NCBI GenBank assembly: GCA_024741835.1
Contig: JAENRP010000045.1
Location: forward strand, 37,960 to 101,959
DNA from: Diplocarpon mali
Lineage: Eukaryota > Ascomycota > Leotiomycetes > Helotiales > Drepanopezizaceae
Length of the DNA stretch: 64,000 nucleotides
Direction of reading: 5' to 3'
Under the pieces are notes generated by a model. It saw only the letters and a list, made by a program, of their open reading frames with translations, made no database searches and had not been told where the DNA came from. The position numbers and the translations under genes were made by a program. Positions 23,073 through 34,771 of this stretch are shown here, one piece after another. Position 1 is the first letter of the stretch. Every line of letters begins with the position of its first letter.

Positions 23073-25868
23073 CTAATTTCTTATTATCTCGCCTTCAGGT
23101 TCAACGGTTTCAGGGGGTATCTCTGCCGTAGGTTGACCATGGTCTCCCTTGGCGACTGGTATATCAGCCTTTTCCAGCGGCTCCTCTAGGGAAAGGCCAT
23201 CACCATTCGCCATCTCTGCCTCAGTATTCACAGCTGGGGTTGCTGCACCCGAAGCCGTAATCGTAACTTCCGCCTTCTCGTCATCCCCAAAGATATACTT
23301 CTCAAGAGACTCGTACGCCTCCTCCAGTTTGTCATTGACTATGAGCTTATCATGGTACCCCTCGATTTTGAATTGCTCGGTTTGATTATCTGCAGCGTCG
23401 AGAACCTCCCGAGTTGCATCTTCGGAGGTCGAATCTTCTTGTCTCAGCCGCGTCTCGAGTTTTAGAATGCTCGGCGGCATGATGGATACGAAGCGAGCAT
23501 CGTATCCTTGGTCTTTCAACTGTTGAACACTCTATCGGTATGATTAGCGACCAGCAAGTTCCGGTGAGATAGGTCGATTTACACTGATGTCCAAACATAG
23601 GATAGGAATTTTTCCTTGAGCAATGACACTCTCAACATTCTTCCGACTTGTTCCGTAGTCGTCGTTGTCCGTCTCATTACATTCCAAAAACTGGTCCCCG
23701 TCGCGCATGATGGAAAACTGTTCTTTATCAACAAAATGATAGTCGATACTGTTAACCTCCTGCTCCTTAGCTGGCCTAGTCGTGTAGGCAGCTATCTTGG
23801 CAAAAGAATGATCATGAGCTTTCAGCAGCATGGTAATTAGAGTGTCCTTGCCAACACCACTTGGGCCCGTGATAACAACGGGCCGACGATCTTTCGGTAC
23901 TTTCGCGAACTCTTTGCCCTCTAATACCTCTTCATCGCCAGCCTTGACCGGTTCTTCGGATCTGACTTGGTCTTGGAAGATGACATCAATCTTATCGGAT
24001 CTTTCAATCTTATCCAAGACAGCTAGCTGAGTTGTGCTAGCAATTCGCTGGGCTCTCCAGCTCTTACTTGCCTTCGATTCCATTGCGGCATTTTTCGACT
24101 CTTCGTCCTGGGCCATCTCGATGTCCATGTCGTCAAGCTCGATCTTGTTTTTGAAGCTCTTGACCGATGGGAGTTGATATCTTGTTGGGTCCTTCAATTT
24201 GTCCAGTCCACTCCTCTGATCACCACTGGAAAGGAATTTCAGGTCCAGAGACCCAATCGGGGGGTTTGGTCGTTGTCGTTTGTTCGTGGTAGCTTTTTTG
24301 GCCGAGGCCTTCGCGACGACAAACTCCTGCGGTGTAATTGCAGGTTTTGCGATCGACGGACAATTTTCGATCTTCCACCTGGCCCAATTCTTGTCGCGTG
24401 AAAGAACGTTTTCCACCATGCGGTGGAAGTAAGGACCTTCAATTCCTTGCTTCAAGTACTCTGCAATCGACTTCCTCATTTCAATAGCCCATTTAGTCTG
24501 GTATAGTTAGCATTCTGTACGAGAGAGGTCATGACCAAGGTCAATAAAAGTCGACATACATCTTCTTCATTCAGCTGCTGGTCTGCGTACATGACCGACT
24601 TATTCGTATTGTCTGGCAAAGTTGCTTTCGACAGCTTCTCCTTCGCCTTGGCACTCAGAGAAAGCAAGAAATCTACGACAATCAAGGCCTGGAGAATGAT
24701 ATGTCTTCGAAAGGAAAGATCGCTAATCTAAAATCCTCATCAGCGCTATAGTAACAACGAGATACCGGGCTTGATACCTCTAATTCAAATAGATCTCGAC
24801 TTGTGAGATATTTTGGATTGTATTTGTTGGCAAGATCGTCATCCGCCAGGCCCCGTTTCCGCTTTGTACTCCGCTTGCCCTCGTCCGCGGCCTTGACTGG
24901 CTTTACGGAGCTTTCTGTTTTCACTGACCTGAACATAGCCATAGTCGCTTCCAAGCCTGTCTTGAAGCCCGAGAAAGCAACGCTGTCGAAAAGCTTCTTG
25001 GGTCGACTAAAGCTCTGCTGAAGTGCCCAGAAGATAGGATATAACTCGTCAGCGCTTAAGAGCCTCTCAGTTTTCGAGAATGTGACGCCTTTTACTAGAT
25101 TTGACGAGTCATCGCCCATTTTCTTCGTGATGCTATTGGGTGGTGAATCTGTTTTCGAATCGACTTCCATCTCAACAGTATTTTTGGATGGGAAAACATC
25201 GAATGTTGTTACATTTTCGGTATGGTACTCGCCACGAAGGTTTACGGAACTCTTGTCACCTAGTGGGAAGCTTTGGAACAGGAAGATGAAGACGCGTCCG
25301 CAGAATGCAGTGTCCTCGGCGCGGGAGAGTCGTCGCAGCAACTCATTGCAGCTCCTTAGTATGACCAAGTTCTTCAGCGCAAAGTTCTTGGCGATTATAC
25401 GCTCCCGCCGTGACTCTAGGTAGTCAAATATCTTGCGACAACCTGCCACTGTCTGACTGTCCAGAAGCTCCTCCACCAGCCAAAACAAAACCGCGGGCTC
25501 AGTTTGGTCGTCATCGGACATGATGGAGAGGATATCCAGCAGGTTCCATACATTTACGAAAGAGGGCGATTCGATGGTCGTAGAGGCCTATGGAACGTCA
25601 GAAATTGTTCCTGTGCTGGTACTGATGCTCAGCTCACCAGTAGATTGTTGAAGGATTCCCGAGCAGCAGTTTCTATAGCATGTTTCATCGACTCTGGCGA
25701 GGTAGCTGCAGGAAACGTAGAATCTACCATCGCGAACAGTTCGGCGAGATCAGATTTATTCAATGGCGGCTCGACTGTGCTTGTCGGTTTGACGACCAGA
25801 GCCTTCGCCAGCATTTCCTGCAACAGCTTCCCAAAGTCTTCAACCATTTGCACTCCGAGGCCCGCCAT
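23073..25868 (-). CDS. THO complex subunit 1 (THOC1/Hpr1) fused to a guanylate-kinase-like domain
   Basis: Five exons (25868-25638, 25587-24778, 24727-24560, 24497-23583, 23531-23073), 860 residues, all phase 0. The N-terminal half is THOC1/Hpr1: LRSCNELLRRLSRAEDTAFCGRV and FLFQSFPLGDKS near residues 145-180, then SDLSFRRHIILQALIVVDFLL and NWARWKIENC. THO couples transcription to mRNP packaging and export. From about residue 605 the same exon continues into a guanylate-kinase fold: P-loop GPSGVGKD (614-621), AAYTTRPAKEQE, IDYHFV, FLECNE and YGTSRKNVE, with the core completed across the last intron (LDIS/SVQQL). The tail is acidic. The P-loop has Asp where Ser/Thr normally follows Lys. The join lies inside one long exon with no stop, so a chimeric gene model is unlikely. 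Whether the kinase domain is active is unknown. Divergent partner: Aquarius. Confidence 0.88.
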
Positions 25869-26097
25869 CGTCGCTGAAGTTTGTTAACCCTGACCGTGCA
25901 CAATATCGGGTGGGCAGCGTAGGAGCCAGTGCGTGGCTGCTGTGATGCAGATCGTCTTGTTGTCGTAGGTTGGCGATGACGGCCTTGTTCGTAGAGCCGA
26001 TAGGTAGAGTATGTATTCGAAAATCTCCACTTAGCGTACATTAGCGGCGGGAGCTAGAGTTATCATCACGTGACCTACACAAAGTCGCGTCCCTGAC
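25869..26097. promoter_or_regulatory. Shared divergent promoter of THOC1 and Aquarius
   Basis: Only 229 bp separate the two start codons (slightly more if Aquarius starts at 26155). A CACGTG-overlapping TCACGTGA word lies at 26066-26073. No TATA box is evident on either strand. Confidence 0.5.
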
Positions 26098-29000
26098 ATG
26101 GCCCTAACGGAATTGAGCATCCTGATGCCGCGCCGGAAATGCGATACAAATAGTATGGCGCCGGGAACCAGAGTCAATAAAGATGCTCGGCAGAATGCGG
26201 AGCAGGAGAGCTCAACCGGCGGCGACGTGGAGAGCGGAAGCGCTTTTGAGCAACTTGCTAAGGCGCATTGGACCAAGAAGTCGACGAAAGTAAAGGTCAA
26301 GCCAGACGTCCTGAAGAATGAGATCTGGGATGTGCTGGAGAAAGAAGATTTCGCATTCAGCTCACTTCTAGCCTTGGAAAACCTGCAGATACTCGAGAGG
26401 TAAGCTTCCTACGCATGGTGTGCAGAGCTTCTGCTAAACAGACAGTTATCTGTGGCCAGGCTACTCTGAGGACTCGTCCAATTTCCACGTTCTCCTCATA
26501 GTTTTGATCGCCAATGTTAGAACCAGAGAACATTTGCCAACATGGTGTGAGCGCATTCTGAACTTAGAGGGTAAGAGCCAAGCTAATGAAACGAAGTAAT
26601 CTTTTCAGACCACCCAGCAGAGTTCTCGACTCTATTTCGGAGAATCCTTTCCATGACACTCGACACGACATTATCTGCGACTATACGTACCCATCTTTTG
26701 TCCTTCATCATAAGCTCGTTTCAATCCTTGGACAGCGGCATAGTCAGGAAAGAATGCGCCCCTTTGGTTTCAATATCTATATGGCACAACATATCTACTG
26801 AATCAAAACGGGAACGGAACCTGGACCAGGCGGCACAATTGAAGAAAGCCTGGAGAGCAGCAGCAAAACGTTACGAAGCTGCAGATAATGCAACAAAACC
26901 TCGACTTCGATTTGAGAGATCATGGCTATGCACACTTGTCTTAGACTTCTTCAGTCAACTTTACAACGAGAAGAGCAAACCTGGTATGGCCGAACTGTGG
27001 CTCCAGATTTCAGAGAGACTAAACTTGCTTCAGAAAATATCCGTTACTGCGAACGATTCATCGAGTTCTTATCAGATCTGCAAAGCCAACTTCCTACTCG
27101 ACGATATGTAAATACACTCCTACAAGACCTCAACACACTCTCAGTCATCCGGATGTCTCCAGCAATCAATGATGAGGAAAATGGGCTTTTGAGGGACTTG
27201 TACGGTCTTCTCAAGCATTACACTCACTTCTCCATCGATGATCACACTGGCATCCAACACTCTCGCGCCGAAGCATATGAACGGCATTGCTCAAAACTTG
27301 CTACACTCCAACGAACAGCCCTAAAGCATTTCAAAGAGAAATTGACCATTCTAGCATTGTCTAATTATGGGTCTATAGATAAGCGGACTGAGCTTGAAGG
27401 TCATCTCAAAACCCTCACGAGTGAAGAAATTGTGCAATTATGTGACCTACTAGATATCCGTACATCTTACCCATCCACAACCAAAGTTCTGGCGAACCGG
27501 AAGCTTCTCACAGAAGTTCTCCTATCTGAACATGAGAAGCGAAAGACATTTCAAGAGACTGCCCTTGATCTCAGTATCTTGCCTACGGAGGCAACGCTCT
27601 TCGAATCAGCGCTGTTGAGAAATGACGATTACAATGGATCACAGCCCCTCGCAATTCCCAAGTTAAATCTCCAATACCTTACCGTTGGGGATTTCTTGTG
27701 GCGATCTTTCGTTCTGCATCGCAGCGAATCCTTCTACGAAATTAGAAAACATCTCGAAGAGGTCATCACGAGACTGCGTCCGGTAACGAACAGGAACGGC
27801 CAGACTAACTTTGAGGGATTCTCCAGGATGGCATTACCAATTACAAAGCCTACGTAAGTCGACAGCCCATCCTCCCTTCGAACTTCTTTTGACATCAAAA
27901 AGTATTCTTGAAGTTGTGCCACCTCTTGTTGGAGACGATAAGCCTTCCGCCGTTCGTGCTGAGATATCTCTCGACGTCAGTCGACTTGCAGACAATATCA
28001 GACGAGAATGGGAATCGCTCCGTCCTGAAGATGTCATTTTCCTATTGGCGGTTCAGGCTAATGATGATCACAAAATGGCGACAAATGGGGGCGGAGACCC
28101 TTCCGATGCCCAGAAATTGGGCTTCAGATATGTTAGATCTGCCGAAGTCACCCAGGTTTTGGATGAAAAAGGACGCTCGTTGCGGGATCAGAACACCCAA
28201 AATGGTCATAGCAGACCTCGGCTACGAAGACTGCAAATCAAGCTCGATGCTGCGGCTTACAAAGTAGATCAGGAGAGAGTCGCGAGTGGGAAACCGGACA
28301 TATATGAAAGCATCAACGTCATGGTGCGCAGGAGAGGGCGCGAGAATAACTTCAAACCAATCTTGGAATCGATTCAAAGCCTAACTCTGTCTGACGTCCC
28401 TCTCGCTTCCTGGCTCCACGAGGTTTTCCTTGGCTACGGGGATCCAGCGGGAGCTACCTATACTCATCTTGCAAATCAGATCAAGAAAGTCGATTACCGG
28501 GACACGTTCATCGATTGGCAGCATTTGATCGAAAGCTTGCCAGGAAAGACAATAGAACCGAGCGACGAAGCCAATGGAAGCTTCGGGCCCCCATATGTGC
28601 TGCAGATGGGCCCCAAAGCTCAGGCACCGGATCCTGCGAAGTCTTCCAAAAAGCGGCGTCGAGATGCTGAGCCTGCACCACTGCTTCAGCCGCAAGCCGT
28701 CGAAGTTTCTACCTACAGACCTCCAAACACCGGACCGTACCCTACGGATGCTCCGAAACTCAACCAAGTTCGCTTTACACCTACACAGGTCGAGGCGATC
28801 GTTTCTGGAACCCAGCCAGGACTTACAATCATCGTTGGGCCGCCTGGAACAGGGAAGACTGATGTTGCCACCCAGATCATCAACAACATCTACCACAACT
28901 TTCCTGAGCAGAGAACACTCCTAATTGCACATAGCAATCAAGCGCTGAATCAACTATTCCAGAAGATTGTAGCTTTGGATATCGATGAGCGGCATCTGCT

Positions 29001-30727
29001 TCGATTGGGCCATGGGGAAGAAGAGCTTGACACTGAGGCCAACTTTAGTAAGCATGGCAGAGTTGAATCGTTCTTTGAAAACCGAGACGGTTTTCTTCAA
29101 GAGGTCAACCGACTCGCCGCAAATTTTAATGCCCCGGGTGCTCATGGCTCGTCTGCTGAGACGGCATTATACTTCAACTCGGTCTATGTTCAACCAGCTT
29201 GGACAAGATTCGAGCAGATTTCCAAGTCGCCGGATGCTACCGTGGGGTCTATCATTGAAGCGTTCCCATTCCACTGCTACTTTTCTAATGTCGCCCAGCC
29301 GCTCTTCCCAATGGAAGCTGACAAGGATCAAGTTCTGGACATCGCAGGTGGATGTTATTATCATATCAAGAAGATATTCGATGAGCTTGCAGATATTCGC
29401 CCTTTCGAGATCTTGAGAAGGGATCGCGACAAGGCGAATTATCTTCTCACGAACGAGGCTCGCATCATTGCCATGACATCAACGCATGCGGCGATGAGAA
29501 GGAGAGAGATCTCAGCTCTGGGATTCCACTACGACAATGTGATCATGGAGGAAGCTGCGCAGATTACGGAGATCGAGAATTTCCTGCCTCTGGCTTTGCA
29601 AAATCCAAAAAGTGGAGAAATGCCATTACAGAGAGTAGTCCTGTGCGGCGATCACTTTCAAAACTCTCCAGTCATCCAAAATCTCGCTTTCCGCCAATAT
29701 GCAAACTTGGAACAGTCACTCTTCTCGCGCCTCGTCCGTCTCGGCGTACCCACAATCAACTTGGACCAACAAGGTCGAGCCCGGCCTTCCATAGCATCGC
29801 TGTACTCGTGGCGATATCAAAAGCTCGACAACTTACCTCTGACGTCAACATCGCCAGAATTCAAGGTCGCCAACGCTGGCTTCAAGTACGATTTCCAGTT
29901 CATACAAGTACGCGACTACAAAGGCAAGGGAGAGACGGAGCCGACGCCACATTTCATTCAAAACTTGGGCGAGGCAGAATATGCCGTCGCTATCTATCAA
30001 TACATGCGGTTATTGGGATACCCCGCATCGAAGATCACCATTCTCGCTACCTACGCTGGCCAACGTGCACTGATCAAAGATGTGCTCACTCACAGATGTG
30101 CCAACAATCCTTTGTTCGGTCTTCCAAAAATCGTCACGACCGTTGATAAATATCAGGGAGAGCAGAATGATTGTATGAATCACAGATCCTTTTCCCGTCC
30201 GACCTGGCTAATCACATACAGATGTCATCCTCTCTCTAACCCGTACCTCCCGTGTTGGTTACTTGCGAGATGTTCGCCGTCTCACTGTGGCACTCTCCCG
30301 GGCACGGTTGGGACTGTACATTCTTGGCAGGCGCGAGGTCTTCGAGTCCTGTACCGAGCTCAAACCAGCCTTTGATATTCTCTTGGCGAGGCCGGATGCG
30401 TTGCAGCTTGTTACCGGGGAGCTCTGGCCAAGTCAGCGGATCCTGAAGGATGAAGAAGGCTCCGATATTCCTGGGCAGGCTGAAATGGTCAACGTGGAGC
30501 ACTTGGGGCAATATGTCTTCGACATGACGAACGCAAAGGTAGAGCAGTTGAGAGCAGAGAGAGGCTTGCCTGCTGAAGCATTGAAGATCATTGAGGCTGA
30601 TGATGTGGTTGTTGGGGGCGCTGATGAAGAAAATGGATACTTAGATGAGAACCTGGATGTCATTGAGGAAGACGCTGAGGGTGAGATCAGCGAAGGGCGT
30701 GAAGATGAAGGCGGCGATGATGAATAA
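26098..30727 (+). CDS. Aquarius intron-binding helicase (AQR / Cwf11 / EMB-4 type)
   Basis: Superfamily 1 helicase of the spliceosome, placed in the intron-binding complex. Six exons: 26098-26399, 26446-26570, 26609-26983, 27034-27853, 27903-30172, 30222-30727, total 1,465 residues. All phases agree, and the splices restore conserved strings (YLWPGYSED, YCERFIEFL, QLPTRRYVNT, and YVILSLTRT before RDVRRLTVALSRARLGLY). The Walker A motif GPPGTGKT is at about residue 853. The DEAD-box-like position reads EEAAQ. LCGDHFQ and DKYQGEQND are the later helicase motifs. The N-terminal half is the family's helical repeat region. The C-terminus is very acidic (EEDAEGEISEG), as in other fungal Aquarius proteins. 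An alternative start at the Met at 26155 would drop 19 residues. Length matches the family (about 1,400-1,500). Confidence 0.95.
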
Positions 30728-32130
30728 GCGTTGTTTCTATGAATGAACAAGGTGGCATCCTGAGTGTAAATAATCATGCTGCTTCCGAGGACCAATGCAA
30801 GCTGATGTCAAACCACAGGACTATTTTGCTGTATATTTGAGTTTGCTCTTGGGTCATTCTTCAATTCCAACCTTTGTCCTGAGTGCAGTAAGACTAAGGT
30901 GCACGCATATAAGTCGGCTACGTGCCAATGATAGCGTTGAATGCCATCTCATTGCAGACCACCCGTGAACCCCGGAGGTCATGCGCGATTTTCGATAGGG
31001 AGCAATAGGACCAGGTGTGATAAGCTGCGATGCCCTTCCGCTACCATGCGCCTAACCAGTTCGGCATACGGCGGAGTATTATTGACCGCTTCTCTATTTT
31101 CCGGTTCCGGTGACGAGTATTATGTCTCGCAATCCGTACCCTTGAGAAGATCAAGAAGTTGAGGAGCATAATTGGTACGAATCATCGCCGTACGTTGATG
31201 CGTTCCGGTTATCTCCGCCGCAGTCGTAGATACCGCCCGTGTATGTCCGGTCGACGATCTTGGAGCATTGGCTGTCGAAGTTCCGGCAAAAGCTGCGGCA
31301 AAAGCTGCATCAGAGTCACATCATCATCTTCCAAAATGCAGCTTTCCGAGTTGGCACAGAAGTATTGGCTAGTTCCACGGCAGCTAGCCATCTCTGCTTG
31401 TATGAACTATCCTGGTAAAGCAGATCCGACTACTCCAAAAGATCCCGCTGAAACCAGGCCGTCTAGCTGTTGGATCTCCAAACTACTTAGCTATATTTAT
31501 GTACTACGATTCTCCATTCTCGTGGAAACAACAGATGAAGCAACCAATAGACGACAAGGTGGCAATATTCCAGTCAGCAGCAACTACCAGGCTGTCTTCA
31601 ACCATACACAAGAATACGCGACCCAAGTGGTCGGAAAAGCAACTTCCCACGTACCGGTTCACCGTCCCGTATCTCCTGCCTCTCCTGCCTCCCTTGCAGC
31701 TTTTCTATCAAGCCTCGAATTGCGCGGCATGGGCTAGAAACAGATGTCCATTTTGCGCTGGGCTACTTCACAGCACATGTCCTATTAGGGTTGAGGAATT
31801 GGGAATAAGGCTCCGCCTTGAGATTCCTATTCTTACTCTCTTGCCCGATATGGATCTTCGACGTCCATGCTTCCAGGTTCGTTATTCGGAATAGTATTTG
31901 CGGAAGGCAAAGATCCATTGAGCGTAGAATCAGTGTTGAACACGTATTCTGGTGAGCAGGGAAACTGCCTCCTCATGGGCAGCCCTGCTGCTCTGGCTCC
32001 GATTTCCCCTGACCATGTGACCAAACTCTACGGCACCACGATATTGTGCTGATCGACAACAGCTGGCTGGCTGCTGAGCCAAGGGCTAGCATCTATTTTT
32101 GACGTCCGGCTGCGTTACGACTGTCTTCGC
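30728..32130. other. Intergenic (1.4 kb) with a possible decayed gene
   Basis: The only suggestive content is 30960-31400, described separately. The frame plus 31159-31737 shows no domain and I do not count it as a gene. Confidence 0.5.
30960..31420 (+). pseudogene. Possible relic of a Zn2Cys6 transcription factor gene
   Basis: RRSCAIFDRE in one frame is followed, after a shift, by RTRCDKLRCPS. Set end to end these resemble the Cys-x2-Cys-x6-Cys spacing of fungal binuclear zinc clusters, with several Cys lost. Downstream frames read HNWYESSPYVDAFRLSPP and LEHWLSKFRQKL, again broken by stops. The likeness is weak and by eye only, so chance is a real alternative. Confidence 0.25.
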
Positions 32131-33117
32131 TCACTTGCCGGGTGGCTCCTTCCGAACTCCCTGTCCTCTGAGCTTGACTCCGCGAGCCTTATTGTCAGCT
32201 CGCGTCGCTCTTCGTCGTGGCTCGGCCTTTGCTGCCGCCGCGGCGGCCAGTTCCATCTTGGGTTTGCAGATGGGACAACATCTGTTCAACTCCGTGACCA
32301 ATCTCTTGCTGAACACGGACGAGATGCCCATCTTCAGCCTCTCGTAGGTTTGCTGGATGGAGAAATGGCGCCATTTGGCCTTTCCCGCATCGTCGAGTGT
32401 AGCGTTTCCGTGAGCGTCCGTGACCTCGCCAGTGTGGGCTTCGACAAAGTTGACCCACATGTTCTCGAAAGGTGTCACCGGAGCCTGCAGATGTCTGCCG
32501 TTCGGGTGTTTTACGGCGTGGCCAGAGGAGTAGGAGTTCCGAACAGCTTTGGCGTCCTTTTCGGAAATATCCTCGTACAACTTGCCCGGTAGCTGGGCTA
32601 GGCCATGTTTGTAGATGACTTCTCCGTCCTCGTTGAAACTGTACCTTTTACTCTCATATTTGAAAGTAGCTTGTTTCTTCGGGTCGTTGGGATAATAAGG
32701 CGGAGCCTCGCTGTTCTTCTTGAGGTTTTGAACTGCCTCGATGAAGAATTGTCGAGGAATCAACTTGTCGAATTGCTTACTCTTGCCATCGGCGATGAAC
32801 TGTTCTGCGATGACAAGCCAAACCCCGGACAGTTCTTCAACCGGCCCAGCTCGCTGGATCCAACCAGGACATTGCTCTTCTAGCAATGACTCCGGGTATG
32901 GGCGAAGGGGAGGAGCCCAATCTCCAAACTCGTGAGTCTTCTCCCACTTCTGCAACAGCTTTTCGACTTTGGTGCCCCCCATGGGGTCCGATTGGGGATT
33001 TTCCAGATGTTCAGCCTTAGCGTTCCTGAATGCCTCCTCGGCTGTCGTAGCCAGCTTGACTGTAACCTCCAGCTGGATAATCCGTGCATGTTGAGTCTGG
33101 GATATTAGGCCCGCCAT
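32131..33117 (-). CDS. Hypothetical protein, 328 residues
   Basis: A single uninterrupted frame from an ATG. I do not recognise the family. It has balanced, coding-like composition with strings such as GDWAPPLRPYPESLLEEQCPGWIQ, FIADGKSKQFDKLIPRQFF and TPFENMWVNFVEAHTGEVTD. Near the C-terminus CCPICKPKMEL holds a CxxC pair, followed by an Ala run and a Lys/Arg-rich tail (RRRATRADNKARG). That may suit a nuclear or nucleic-acid-bound protein (inference). No signal peptide or membrane segment. It converges on Aquarius, tail to tail, 1.4 kb away. Confidence 0.65.
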   Translation of the reverse strand: MAGLISQTQHARIIQLEVTVKLATTAEEAFRNAKAEHLENPQSDPMGGTKVEKLLQKWEKTHEFGDWAPPLRPYPESLLEEQCPGWIQRAGPVEELSGVWLVIAEQFIADGKSKQFDKLIPRQFFIEAVQNLKKNSEAPPYYPNDPKKQATFKYESKRYSFNEDGEVIYKHGLAQLPGKLYEDISEKDAKAVRNSYSSGHAVKHPNGRHLQAPVTPFENMWVNFVEAHTGEVTDAHGNATLDDAGKAKWRHFSIQQTYERLKMGISSVFSKRLVTELNRCCPICKPKMELAAAAAAKAEPRRRATRADNKARGVKLRGQGVRKEPPGK

Positions 33118-34519
33118 TCTGTCGAATCTGACAAGTCAGCAACTTTCAATATCCCTAAAGTCTGCGGAGACTCTGAGATACGGTACGGCTTTAAAGATTA
33201 GAGAGCAAGACTTCTCGGATACTCAGAACATGAACGGCAATACAAATTCAATATTATCAGTGGAATACAGCAACATCCCTGGCAGCATCAATCAGGAATT
33301 CATGTAAGAATTTCAAGAGAGCACAGGAACAATAAACCAAAGACCACGAAAACTTCGAGACGTTCAGACTTTTGTGTGGGAAGTATCGATGTTGAAGTTT
33401 CTAACAACCCATACAACCAACGTCTTGGGAACTTTGAATAAAAATTACAATTCAGAGTCAGGGTAATTTATCTTGAGTAACAAGCTAACCTGAATGGAAG
33501 TAATTTCAAACTCCGTGAAACTTCAGGAGACTTTGATGTCAAGAATCAGAGGTGCCAATGATGGAGTTCATCAAATGACTAAAGACAGTAATTTCATGGC
33601 CCAGGAAAGCCACAAGAATCTGGAGAAAAGAGCAGAAGGCGATGGTTTCAAAGTCCATGTTAAACGCTGGGACAGCCCCGTCGCCAATCTGTCCAAAGTC
33701 ACGAGAACTTCGGGAGATCTAGAGATTGAGAACAATATGTCATGATTCAAAGCACCACGCGTCCTGAGTCTCATGTCACGAAACCTGGGAAAGTTGAGCA
33801 GCCATGATTTCGCAATCATCAGATTTCTGGATCCTGAAAGATTGCGAAATTTTTGATGATCGCGTCAATAAATTTGGAGTGTCCCATAGACAGCCCTGTA
33901 ATTTTCATACAGGGGAAGCCCTTGGCTCGTTATAATTATATGTAAGAAGTGGGTAGCGACATCAAATAAAACAGGCGTAATGTATAAGCAAAAGAAGACA
34001 TTATTGGACGTCGGAAGATTATTAGAACGAACGAGGCTTAGAGCAAAAGGAGACAAATCAATTGGGTAAAACTAGGAGTTTGGAACAGGATAACTGGGCA
34101 GCTACGCGAGGGCGGTAAGGGCCAGCGCAAGTACCACTAGATTAAACGAGACAGCTAAAACTCAAAACTGACCACCGAGTCGCAGAGCCTCAACGCGTGA
34201 TGTTTTATGTCACGTGAATTAAATTCACGTGCTGGTATTTCGCGGCTGTCACCTGACCACTTTGGTCAAAACGCCGGTGCGGAGGATGTCTGGCATCAAC
34301 CATTTTTAAGGCACCTCCTTGCCTTCTTGAATTGTTGGCTAGAAACTCGAAAACAAAAACAACGTAAATACTACGCCACTCTAGAAGAACACTGCGCGTG
34401 CGTGCGAAATTGTGAGATCAATAATGTCTTTTGATGTGCTGAAGATTTGCTGTCCACTGGACTTCTGAGTTTTTTTCCTACGAGAAAGAAAAGGAAGTGC
34501 TCTCTACTTGAAAGATGCA
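33118..34519. other. Intergenic (1.4 kb), AT-rich
   Basis: Recurring AACTTCGxGA and GACTTTG words between 33340 and 33730 give a loosely repetitive look, but no unit could be defined. The CACGTG palindrome at 34211 is listed separately. No gene seen. Confidence 0.5.
34211..34231. promoter_or_regulatory. Perfect palindrome with two E-boxes
   Basis: CACGTGAATT, a single A, then AATTCACGTG: 10-bp arms that pair perfectly and end in CACGTG on both sides. It lies in an intergenic stretch, about 310 bp upstream of the small ORF at 34520. CACGTG is the site of bHLH factors (Cbf1, Pho4, SREBP types). Binding here is inference. Confidence 0.6.
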
Positions 34520-34771
34520 ATGGCAAGGTTAGGGGAGACGAGAGTATTACTTACTGTGGGGGGTACTGCCAAGGAGAAGGTGGACGCTGCTTCTGCTGTC
34601 AGAGAGCTAGAAGGTATTGTCAAGCAGGAGATGATTGCCGATTTTGCTGTCGAAGAGCTAAAAGGTGATTGGCGTTTGTGTGGAAGATGCAAGAAGTGCC
34701 TAATAGAGCAGGAAAGTATCGATCAAAAGATGGGTGAAGAAAGAAGAAGAAGAGTCCATAGCAGGATTTAG
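34520..34771 (+). CDS. Small ORF of 83 residues with internal duplication, uncertain
   Basis: The ATG at 34520 gives MARLGETRVLLTVGG... The words AVRELEGI and AVEELKGD are encoded by two related DNA segments beginning 51 bp (17 codons) apart at 34595 and 34646. A CGRCKKC motif follows (two CxxC-like pairs). No family recognised. It may be a remnant of a longer gene, since no flanking exon is evident. Confidence 0.3.
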   Translation: MARLGETRVLLTVGGTAKEKVDAASAVRELEGIVKQEMIADFAVEELKGDWRLCGRCKKCLIEQESIDQKMGEERRRRVHSRI

